64,000 nt of DNA from Pseudoips prasinana (Eukaryota > Arthropoda > Insecta > Lepidoptera > Nolidae): contig OX621255.1 of assembly GCA_951640165.1 (NCBI GenBank), positions 28,246,001-28,310,000 of the forward strand, read 5' to 3'. The position numbers and the translations under genes are program-made. The stretch's first letter is position 1. Each line of letters starts with the position of its first letter. This document shows, piece by piece, positions 10,365 to 19,400 of this stretch. Below the pieces are notes generated by a model. It made no database searches. It was given only the letters and a program-made list of their open reading frames with translations, and had not been told where the DNA came from.

Positions 10365-12268
10365 GACCTTCCCACCTCTGTTGGATTGGATGATCTTAAT
10401 AATCATTTCTCCACTACTTCGTCCATTGATCATCTGACCAAATCTCAAACTATTGCCTTTGTAAATGGTCTAGCGCGTCCTAATATAAACCCTTTTTCTT
10501 TCTCTCCAGTCGATTCAAACGAGATCAAAAAGATAATCCTTTCTATCAAATCCAATGCAGTTGGTTGTGATTGTATCAGCCGAAAAATGATCACCTCAAT
10601 TTTATACCAACTGCTTCCTGTCATTTCCCATATTATTAACCATTCCCTTGAATCTCGATCATTCCCGTCCTTATGGCGTAAAGCCTATGTCCTTCCCCTT
10701 CCTAAAGCCTCTAATCCTTCACTTCCTACGCACTACCGTCCAATCTCCATACTTCCTTTTCTTTCTAAAATACTAGAATCCTGTGTCCACAAACAGCTTT
10801 CCAGTTTTGTAGTCACTAACAACTTAATAAGTATGCTGCAATCTGGTTTCCGACCAGGGCATAGTACGACCACTGCACTCCTTAAAGTGACTGGCGATAT
10901 TAGAGCAGGCATGGAGGAAACCAAAGTCACGGTCATGGTTTTGGTGGACTTTTCCAACGCATTTAATACCGTCAGTCACGATATCCTACTATCCATCCTT
11001 TCCCATCTTATGATCTCAGACGAAGCGCTGGAATGGTTTTTCTCATATCTTCTGGAACGTCAACAGTCAGTACGTGTTGGAGAGACTTCATCAAACTGGA
11101 CAAACCTCGACACAGGCGTTCCACAAGGCGGTATTCTTTCTCCTCTTTTATTTTCTGTCTTTATAAACCTTTTAACTTACGATCTTCAGAGTGCGTATCA
11201 TCTTTATGCCGATGACCTTCAACTTTATGCTCAGGCGGGTACAGATAGTTTGCCTGAAGTCATCGGGAAGCTCAATAGGGACTTAGACTTAATCAAAAGC
11301 TGGTCTGATAGGTTTGGCCTCACAGTCAACCCTGACAAATGCCAAGCCATCATTGTAGGAAGCTCGCGTTTGATGAGCAGAATAAATTTAGATCAAATGC
11401 CACGCATCATGTTTGATCAATCCGTCATTCCATTCAGCCAATGTGTAAAGAATCTTGGGTTACAGATTGATACGACTCTTAGCTCTGATAGGTTTGGCCT
11501 CACATTCAACCCTGACAAATGCCAAGCCATCATTGTAGGAAGCTCGCGTTTGATGAGCAGAATAAATTTAGATCAAATGCCACGCATCATGTTTGATCAA
11601 TCCGTCATTCCATTCAGCCAATGTGTAAAGAATCTTGGGTTACAGATTGATACGACTCTTAGCTGGATGAACCAGATTGCTACTGTCAGCCAGAGTGTCA
11701 CATACATTCTGCGGAGTCTCTATCGTCTCAAAAACTTCCTTCCATCTAAAACTAAAGTAATGCTCGTGCAGTCCTTAAATTGTTATTAATCCTTCCTAAA
11801 ATTGACTATGGTGATGTGTGCTACTTTGACCTGAATGCAGATCACCTCAATAAGCTCGACCGACTTCTAAATAACTGCATTCGGTTCATCTTCAATCTAC
11901 GAATATACGATCATGTGTCATCTTACCGCGCGCAATTAAAATGGTTACCAATTCGCCAGCGCAGAAACTTACGTGCTCTGACTACTCTATACACTTTACT
12001 AGATTCCGTTTCTTCTCCTTCATATCTAACTTTTCAATTTCAATACCTTCATTTAAAACACAATAAAAATCTGCGTTCTTCTCATAACCGCATCTTTCAC
12101 TGTCCTTCACACCGCTCTGACTTCATCCACTCTTCTTTTCTTATACAATCCATTCTCCTATGGAATGCTCTTCCATCAGAAATCAGAATGGCTAAAAGTC
12201 GTTATTCTTTCAAAAAGAAAACTCGGGAGCATATAACCAAAAAGTTATTGGCAGAATCATCACATTAG
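10365..12268 (+). pseudogene. Reverse transcriptase pseudogene of the CR1/L2-type LINE
   Basis: RNA-directed DNA polymerase domain without N-terminal endonuclease. The RT palm motifs are intact up to YADD (about 11207), but 60 codons just after it are duplicated in frame (11304-11483 and 11484-11663), and the frame breaks near 11785. The C-terminal part ends with an LLWNALPSEIR-type block common to CR1/L2 elements. Confidence 0.75.
11304..11663 (+). repeat. In-frame 180-bp tandem duplication inside the RT
   Basis: Copies 11304-11483 and 11484-11663 differ by eye only near the start (CACAGTC versus CACATTC). The unit starts TCTGATAGGTTTGGCCTCAC. At exactly 60 codons it keeps the frame and doubles the segment after the catalytic YADD. 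Confidence 0.95.
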
Positions 12269-12545
12269 TATTATTTTATTTATTTGTATTATTTATATGT
12301 AGGTATATGTATAATATATATGGATATATATTAGTATATTATAATATAGGTATTGTGTATTTTATGTAATTGTATGAAGTATCTACATTTTTACTCTCAG
12401 TTTTACTCTTTAAGCTCTTGGTGCACCTACCATGTAATCTCTGCATCACCCCAAGGTTGACTGGCAGAGAATGCCTTCGGCATTAAGTCCGCCTTTGTAC
12501 ATTGTTGTGCATAAAGTTTAAAATAAATAATTAAATAAATAAATA

Positions 12546-12597
12546 ATGTCTAGAGTACATTATTTATTATTCTACGACTTCAAGAGTCGGCCAGTCT
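12546..12597 (-). repeat. Right arm of the 52-bp inverted repeat
   Basis: Begins ATGTCTAGAGTACATTATTT directly after the LINE tail and ends in complemented SINE D sequence (CGGCCAGTCT). A LINE insertion should give direct, not inverted, flanking duplicates. Confidence 0.95.
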
Positions 12598-12625
12598 AGT
12601 AATTCTAAGACTTCAAGAGTTGTTG

Positions 12626-12832
12626 GCAGATACTTGCCTTTCATGCCGCAGGTCGTAGGTTCGATTGACACCCAGGACAAATATTTGTGCGTGTGTTTAT
12701 ACTGAGTTTGGGTGAATTATTTATACAAGTATGTACCTATTTCCAAAATAAAACGTACTATATGTAGTATCTCGTTATCTGGCTGCCATAGTACAAGCTC
12801 GGCTTATTTTGGGATCAGATGGCCGTGTATAA
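12626..12832 (+). mobile_element. SINE family A
   Basis: B-box-like GGTTCGATTGACACC, body with CTGAGTTTGGGTG and end GGGATCAGATGGCCGTGT. Lies just after the inverted repeat arm. Confidence 0.75.
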
Positions 12833-13042
12833 ATAATGTCATAGGATATTATATTATTATTCGATTATTATCAGTGTGATAGTCATGCCGTTTGCCATCA
12901 TATACCTAACATGCGTCATCGAGATCAAAAGTGCGCCTATAGAAAGTACACACTAATGAAAAGAAAACTTTCATTCAAGTATCAATACTCCTCGTCTCCA
13001 CTACACTTAAGCTCACCATTTCGTCTTCACAAGAAAGCGGCG

Positions 13043-13047
13043 TCAGT
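13043..13047 (+). promoter_or_regulatory. Candidate initiator (TCAGT) of the protease gene
   Basis: An arthropod initiator-like TCAGT lies 59 bp upstream of the ATG at 13106. No convincing TATA box is visible at the expected distance. Weak call based on the motif alone. Confidence 0.2.
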
Positions 13048-13105
13048 ATCAAATAGTATTCGCGAGTGTTACGTGCTCGGCTCATAAAGTCTTGATATTG
13101 GCAAT

Positions 13106-16100
13106 ATGTGCCGATTTACTATATTGGTAACGCTTTTTGTGGTTCAAGGTAAGACCGATATGAATAGTTTTGTCATACGCGTGGTAAATATTACTGTCGT
13201 TTCTAGGCAGTTTAATAAAAGCGAAGCTTTGATTGCGCCTCCCTCTATAGGGTAGTGTTAAACCGCAAATAACACATAGATGTGGTGCAGATATTGAGTT
13301 ACTACCAAGTCAAAAACCGGCCAAGTGCGTGTCGGACTCGCACACGAATGGTTCCGTATAATTTATCTATAAATACGAGCAAAAAATTCACGTTTGTTGT
13401 ATGGGAGCTCCCTTAATTTTTTTTTGTATATGTTGTTATAGCGGCAACAGAAATACATCATCTTTGAAAATTTCAACTGTCTAACTATCACACGACAGCG
13501 AAGTCTTTGTAATAGGGTCCCGTTTTACCCTTTGGGTATGGAACCCTAAAAAGGCCAATAAAATTGTACAGATATTTCCTCACCGATCGCTTTCCATGAG
13601 CTATATGTATACTGTGTATAACTCATGGAAAGACTTTTGACGGTCACCGTAGCCTAGTTGGTAGTGCTCCTGCCTACGAAGCTGGTGGTCCTGGGTTCGA
13701 ATCCCGGTAAGTGCAAATATTTGTGTGATGAGCACGAATATTTGTTTCTTAGTCATGGATGTTTTCTATGTATATAAGTATTTATCTGTCTATATAAGTA
13801 TGTATATCGTCGCCTGGTACCCATAGTACAAGTTTTGCTAAGTTTGGGGCTAGGAAGATCTGTGTGACATTGTCCAGATATTATTATTTTATTATTATTA
13901 TATACATATGTACATGTGTATAAATGTACAATGTTTAATGTTAAGTTGATGATAGATAGACTGCACATGCGGCGAAGCGGCTAATACAGTCGCCTCACCG
14001 CTTCGTGTCGCGGGTTCAAGTCCCGCGTCGGACAAATATTTGTGTGACCCATACATAGTTGTTCTGAGTCTGGTTGTAATTTGTGTCCGTCTATTATATG
14101 TTTGTAAAGTACCCCGCGACACAGGGAATTCCCTTATGTGGGCCTTGTCTTGTTAAAAAAAAAAGATTATGTATCTATTATAATAAATAAATACATTTTA
14201 TGTGGCATTTATACAGACGCCAGCACATCAAGCTACCCCAATCTGTCAAGTTTCCTAAATTGAAAGTGAACCGTATGCTTTTGTGATAAAGTTGAAAATC
14301 TATAAAAGAAATTTGACAGATTGGGGTAGCTGGATGTCCTGGCGTCTGTACCTCTATAATAGTTACGACAAGCTAAATAGAGTTAGTTCAGGAAACGAGA
14401 CGAACGAGTTATTTTTTTTAAATGATGACTTAATTTCTTTTATTTTTAACCCCTATCTTGTCTGCCTGATACGAAGTAACTGTCTGAAAGTTGGTGGTAC
14501 GTGAAACCGTCGGTCCTGTACCTGACCTCTTTCCGGTAGTGTCGGTAGCTGTCCCATCGAATCCTGAGAGTGATCGAATAGAAAGTGCCCCTGTGTATGC
14601 GCACACACGTGTGCACTATAATATGTCCCGCGCAGATAGCTAGTCCCCATTCAGACAGGCCGCCGTGGCCAAAATTCCAGGAGGACAATAATTTGTTTTG
14701 CATCTATCTTTTTTGTATTTAGCTATATAGTTAGTTATACTAATAGTTCATAGACTTAATTTGTTTTGCAGCCAACGCACAATATCTCACTAGAGTAATC
14801 CAAGGCATGCCTACAAGCATTAGCCAGTTCCCCATACTAAGTCAACTTTTACTTGACGCTTGGGGAAACCAGGAGTACGTGCAGCATTGTGCAGGAGTTA
14901 TACTGACAGCAAGACACGTACTGACTGCAGGACATTGTTTCCAGTACAATCCTAATACTGGGAGAAAGTAAGTGGATTAAAATACATCAAATAACGTATA
15001 AAGAATACGTAACGTTCCTGGTAGTGCAGGTGAAAGGTGGGGTCGAACCTATAGCTTTGGCTTAGTAGTATTTGATCACTCTATACACCATTATCGCACA
15101 CAGATAGTTTTGAGGCCATCATGCGACAAAGAACAGCATCCCTGCTACGTAGAATTCGTGGGAGCACCAATAGCATTCTTAAGGTTATTTCTAAAAAATT
15201 GGACTGTCCTTTCCTGATGCACTAGCTCCGCCACTATGCATACGGGATGCATAGTGGCGGAGCTAGTGCAGCAGGAAGGTTCCTAAATTAATTTTTAAAA
15301 TAATTATTACTAACATATTCTAAGTCCTGTAATATTAACACTATATGGATTTTATATCTGAATTAAATGAATAATAATATACCTTCCAGTAACGTAAGGG
15401 GGGAGTTGTGAGTTCGACCCCACCCAGGACAAATCTTTATAAATGAATAATGAATGAAAAATTATTTATTCCATCAACACATCGATTTACAATTAATAAA
15501 TGACTTCTGCCAAACTGCATAACAGTTTGTTGGCAGATAGTAGTAGCAGAAGCTCCCTTTATTTAACTTATTGTGTATTTAACATTATTTGCTTACTATT
15601 CATAATTTATACATTGCTTAAATTACCGTTAAGGTTCTTGTGAACAATATCTGGTAAGTAATACTTATCTCAGTTTCTTTGTAAATGATTTTTGATGTGA
15701 AACATCTATAGGTAGCCGCACGTAAAACAGATTTCTGGCGTGGCGACGGATGCCGTGGCGACGCGTCGCCACGCTGTACGATAGTAGTGTGTACGGTGTG
15801 GCGACGCGTCGCCATGCGCAATCGACTTTTTATTTTATCATTATGACATATTTAGTTCCTATCACAATATGTTTTTTTCTGCATATTACTTTTACAAAAT
15901 AATATCGATGTTTCACATCTACCAGGCGTCGCGTGATGGCTCACATTTTTTTTATAACACTGCTATTGAATATAGTAGGATTTAAGAAATTTCTGCACCT
16001 TCGTCCATAATAATTGTTACAAATGGGCACTTCATATCGTTTTGTGTTTTTGCTCCTTTAAGGTCTAGAGTGTTCAGACATGGTTCTAAACTCATTTCTA

Positions 16101-17322
16101 CGGTATTGCTCTTACGCTACCAACATCATAGCCTTTGCATGAACCGGCAGAATTTTACATTACAAGAACTACTCTTCATAATCAAACGAAAATTCGTCAT
16201 ACGAGTCGACTCAGAAAACTCTCAGGGGACGATTCAGAAAATGTCGGTGTCGTATTTCTCAAAACGGTAATTATCGTCTTATTTTATTACAGCTACACTC
16301 TCCCAAAATACTGGAAGGTGCGCGTCGGCTCCTCCTTCCGCACTCGAGGTGGGACACTCCACAATCTGAAGACCATCATCAGGCACCCTAACTTCGACAA
16401 GTACTACTACATCCATGACTTGGCAGTGGTAGTCGTGACCAAGCCATTTGTCTTCGGGACTAATGTGAAGCAAGGAACGTTGATAAAGCAAGGAGTGGAG
16501 ATCCAGCTGGATTCTGTCTGTACGCTCATTGGTTGGGGTGTTTTGGAGGTATAAACATTAAATACGTTATTATTTATTTTCCTGTTTGGAATTGGAAAGG
16601 TACCTATCACTTATTTCGAAGAACCTGTAGACTTACGTAAGAGATTATAATAGAAAATGTCGTGGTCTCACACTGTTATTAAACTCGCGACGAAATTTGT
16701 TTAACACCGCCCACATGAGAAAGAAAAATCTGGCCAAGTGCGAGTCGGACTCGCGCACGTTGTATGGGAGCCCCTTTAAATATTACCTATTTTGTTTTTT
16801 AGTATATTTGTTGTTATAGCGGGAACTGAAATACATCATCTGTGAAAATTTCAACTGTCTAACTATCACGGTTCATGAGATACAGCATGGTGACAGACGG
16901 ACAAACAGACAGCGAATTTTTAGTACTAGGGTCCCGTTTTACCCTTTGGGTACGGAACCCTAAGAAGGAAATATGTAAACATTGCGCCAAATAACAGCGT
17001 TCCTTATTTTCAGCCGGATGGTCCACAACCAGACCTTCTTCAGTACACCACTCTTTTCTCAATAAACAACAACGTTTGCGCCATTCGATATGCCTCCATC
17101 GGAGCCGTAATCAAAGACTCCATGTTGTGTGCGGGTCGTTTGGATGTTGGAGGCCCGGATGGATGCTTCGGAGACTCCGGCGGACCCCTCATATACAAAG
17201 GTTTAGTTGTAGGCATCGTGTCTTTTGGATACTCCTGTGGTCATAGTTACTTTCCCGGTGTTTATACGAAAGTCTCTCATTACACTAACTGGATTGTGAA
17301 CACTGTAAATAATAATAAATAA
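13106..17322 (+). CDS. Secreted trypsin-like serine protease (S1A), 4 exons
   Basis: Exons: 13106-13148, 14772-14967, 16293-16548 and 17014-17322; all introns are GT..AG and phases join exactly to give 267 aa. Exon 1 encodes a signal peptide ([14 protein letters not shown]). A short propeptide ends at R22, followed by VIQG instead of the usual IVGG, so activation by trypsin-like cleavage is expected. Triad: H69 (TAGHC), D122 (HDLAVV) and S220 (GDSGGP). D214, six residues before S220, lines the S1 pocket as in trypsin and predicts cleavage after Lys/Arg. Cysteines for the 42-58, 168-182 and 191-220 bridges are present. Extracellular, perhaps digestive, though many insect S1 proteases have other roles; substrate unknown. 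Introns hold SINEs, a MITE, a LINE fragment and a hairpin. AATAAA follows the stop by 10 bp. Confidence 0.92.
13312..13552 (+). mobile_element. Dispersed repeat (CCGGCCAAGTGCG-type), protease intron 1
   Basis: Shares CCAAGTGCG(T/A)GTCGGACTCG, TTGTTGTATGGGAG, GAAATACATCATC and GGGTCCCGTTTTACCCTTTG with 16724-16965. About 240 bp, no coding. A widespread non-autonomous repeat in Lepidoptera; class not decided here. Confidence 0.55.
13635..13885 (+). mobile_element. SINE family B, full length
   Basis: The tRNA-like head has an A-box-like TAGCCTAGTTGG and B-box GGTTCGAATCCCGG. Body includes GTGATGAGCACGAATATTTG and GTATATCGTCGCCTGG; the end is CTAGGAAGATCTGTGTGACA. In protease intron 1, sense orientation. 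Confidence 0.85.
13958..14155 (+). mobile_element. SINE family C, full length
   Basis: Head CTGCACATGCGGCGAAGCGG, B-box GGTTCAAGTCCCGCG, body GTGTGACCCATACATAGTTG and tail AAAGTACCCCGCGACACAGG, closing in an A run. In protease intron 1, immediately after family B. Confidence 0.85.
14214..14348. mobile_element. 135-bp TA-flanked MITE (CAGACGCCAGCAC ends)
   Basis: Long imperfect hairpin element flanked by TA on both sides: CAGACGCCAGCACATC at one end and the complement of CAGACGCCAGGACATC at the other. Same 135-bp length as 24307-24441 and 29736-29870. TA duplication and CAG termini point to a non-autonomous Tc1/mariner-type element. Confidence 0.85.
14500..14695 (+). mobile_element. SINE family D (5'-truncated)
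   Basis: Body and 3' end of family D (GTCGGTCCTGTACCTGACCT, GTGCACTATAATATGTCCCG, GGCCGCCGTGGCC, GGAGGACA). It ends about 75 bp before protease exon 2. Confidence 0.75.
15218..15270. repeat. Perfect hairpin, 24-bp arms, in protease intron 2
   Basis: 15218-15241 (begins TGCACTAGCTCCGCC) and 15247-15270 are exact complements with a 5-nt loop. Pairing continues outward about 9 bp with two mismatches. Unusually GC-rich for the intron. Confidence 0.95.
15440..16260 (-). mobile_element. LINE C-terminal/3' fragment with an inserted palindromic element
   Basis: Two blocks (about 15440-15625 and 15965-16230) match, in order, the minus-strand LINE fragment at 51780-52443 (the CCAAACTG..CAGTTTGTTGGCAG motif, then CTGCACCT..GTCCATAATA). 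They are split by an insert at about 15690-15935 ending in GATGTGAAACATC / GATGTTTCACATC. The insert carries TGGCGACGCGTCGCCA twice (15756-15771 and 15799-15814). Confidence 0.55.
16724..16965 (+). mobile_element. Dispersed repeat (CCAAGTGCGAGTC-type), protease intron 3
   Basis: Second copy of the repeat at 13312-13552, same orientation, ending TACGGAACCCTAAGAAGG about 45 bp before exon 4. Confidence 0.55.
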
Positions 17323-17332
17323 TTGGTATTCA

Positions 17333-17338
17333 AATAAA
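17333..17338 (+). terminator. Poly(A) signal AATAAA of the protease gene
   Basis: AATAAA begins 10 bp after the TAA stop codon (17320-17322), giving a very short 3' UTR, as in many insect digestive protease genes. Confidence 0.6.
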
Positions 17339-17435
17339 GTTATACATAACTGGTTTAGTTCATAAATTATTCTTACCCAACCCAAAGTATCCTTCAACTA
17401 CATATCTAGGTAGGTATAGTCTTTATAATTGACAA

Positions 17436-17510
17436 TTTTAATGCACCTTCCGTAGTCTTTCTGCACCACCCAAAGGTTGACTGCATGGTAGATAATGCTT
17501 ATGGCTAAGT

Positions 17511-17541
<31 letters not shown>
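17436..17541 (+). mobile_element. Decayed CR1/L2-type LINE tail with long A run
   Basis: Diverged copy of the 3' end seen at 12415-12545 (TCTGCACCACCCAAAGGTTG, then CTGCATGGTAGATAATGC) followed by about 25 A. Confidence 0.5.
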
Positions 17542-17545
<4 letters not shown>

Positions 17546-17741
17546 TGCCACATTTTACAATAATACGAAATGATAAAAATCTAGTTATTGAATAGCAAGC
17601 TTTAAAATATTCTTCTCTATCTCTTTCTCCCTTATCGCATGGGTACCTAGTGGTTACCCTGGTATCACAGTTGTTCAAGCCATCCAGAAGGCCTACTACA
17701 CATGGCTTAACGTTTGTTGTTTGTTGCAACGACAATAACTG

Positions 17742-19390
17742 GGCGGGCTAGCTTAACATGGCCTCTGAAGCACGGAAACCGCTTCGACGGTCATCCATCT
17801 ATAGACTGCCCGCGTGCCTAGATGCTTTACCTCACCAATTGCTTACGCACCGGTGAATGCAACTGGCGATGAGCGCCGAAAATTTGGCAGGTTACCCAAT
17901 TATTTATTGTTGTCAAACCTTAGTTACATTTTGGACTTCAAGGAAATCAATGCGGTGTAAAAAGTAGGTATGTAGGTAAGTAACTCAGTTTTATAAAAAA
18001 TGTGATTCTGTCTTTATTTAGCAATATAGGACTCTAAATGGATGATGATGGAATGAGTACGTGCGAGTATGGATTAACGGAACGCGGACTTCTTTTGTGT
18101 AGTCTATATATAGGTACCCAAACCGATGGAGCGGGCGAAATAATGCTAATTATATTGCGCGGAAATATGCTGCAAGCGCAATTTTGTGTGGCTAAGCAGT
18201 TCACTAATACTTAATTTATAAAATGGCAACACAAACAACAGATAACAGATCAGGTGTAGCACAGCATTACCTATGTCCTCTGGTAAAGATCGGCGGATGT
18301 AAGAATGCGTTCCTAGTGTCGTAATGTAGTTGCAGTTCTTACATATTATTATGTACCTACCTACCTACCTAACATAAAATTTAGCCAAAATTTATATTTT
18401 ATGTCACATACTAAACAAACGAAATTTTTTAATAACTATTATTTTTTAGTAGGGCAAATAAGAAATAAAGGCATTTTGATCGCATTTTCAATGTTTTGTC
18501 CATTCGATCAGTAACTACTTACCTACCTGACGAAACTAATACGAGTACCTACAATAACTACCAGACAGACGCATTGATTCAGAGGAAGGACTTTACATAC
18601 GAAGATATAACACAGCTAACATGTTTGCTGTGACTAATACTGACACCTTTTGCCCCATTAACGGCCACAGATCAATTAAAAAAGTTACTTTTTTCATTGA
18701 TCTGAGACTACGCTTCGCAGTCTACGGCTAGACGCTAGGTAGTTGCTCAGGCAACACTACGATGAAGTGGTTAATTTAGAAAATTCCCAGATTTTCTGGT
18801 AATCAGAAAATCAATTTATTTATAAGATTAAAGCTGTACAATTTTGGGTACTTATATCATAATAACTTCAAGATATTTATGATTCTGCATATTACATTAT
18901 TTGACGTGCACGTGAAGGAAGGCGGCCATAGTTTTAATTAATAACTATAGGTATAGTATAACAACTTGATATAACTGAATTATGTTCTTATTTAGATTAA
19001 ACATTTCCCGAATGGCATTTCGTGCCCGTTTTCTATAAAAAATATGGTTTCAAATAAGTACCTACCTATATAGGTGCATGAGTTAAGCCTTCTTGGGCGT
19101 CGAATAACCCTATGACAGGGTAAGATATTTCACCACAAGGCAACAAGACGCCATTGACTACCAAGTTTACTTTACTTACCAACTTGCACTGGCAGTGACT
19201 GTGGTTGGCGTCACAGCATAGGCGGGTTTTCAGGAAACTAGAAAATCTTTACTGGTAATCATGAACTACACTCTGTCAATGTCAAAGTTCATTTTGACGT
19301 ATTGAACATCAAGGTTTATTGATTTAGCAATAGAAAAAATTGGAAGTTTTAACGTAATTTACGTTATATTTGGAAGAAAATCTTATAATC
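17742..19390. other. Intergenic stretch before the Tom6-like gene
   Basis: No gene recognised. Contains one 16-bp-arm hairpin (18669-18684 with 18688-18703, one mismatch, 3-nt loop). The last 80 bp before 19401 are AT-rich and must hold the 5' UTR and promoter of the Tom6-like gene; no core-promoter motif stands out. Confidence 0.5.
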
Positions 19391-19400
19391 AAATTATATA

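Larger units (their letters stand above)
10362..12545 (+). mobile_element. 5'-truncated CR1/L2-type LINE with tandemly duplicated RT segment
   Basis: Two frames (to 11789 and 11780-12268) together cover a reverse transcriptase and its C-terminal region. Motifs: PLPKASNPSLPTHYRPISIL, FRPGHSTTTALL, VLVDFSNAFNTV (catalytic D), TGVPQGGILSPLLFSVFIN and YADDLQLYAQ (catalytic DD). A frameshift near 11785 and the lack of an endonuclease make it inactive. A 3' UTR follows, ending in AATAAATAATTAAATAAATA-type repeats at about 12520-12545. Its 3' end (GGCATTAAGTCCGCCTTTGT) recurs as short tails elsewhere in the window. Confidence 0.8.

Noticed and set aside
13635..13720. tRNA gene in the head of SINE family B
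   Set aside because: A- and B-box-like motifs are present, but the cloverleaf is not complete and the same head recurs with the same non-tRNA body at five places. These are SINEs, not tRNA genes.
16135..16554. 139-codon ORF as the protease exon as given
   Set aside because: Only the part from 16293 to 16548 is exon. The upstream part is LINE sequence and intron, shown by the CAG acceptor at 16290-16292 and the phase match.
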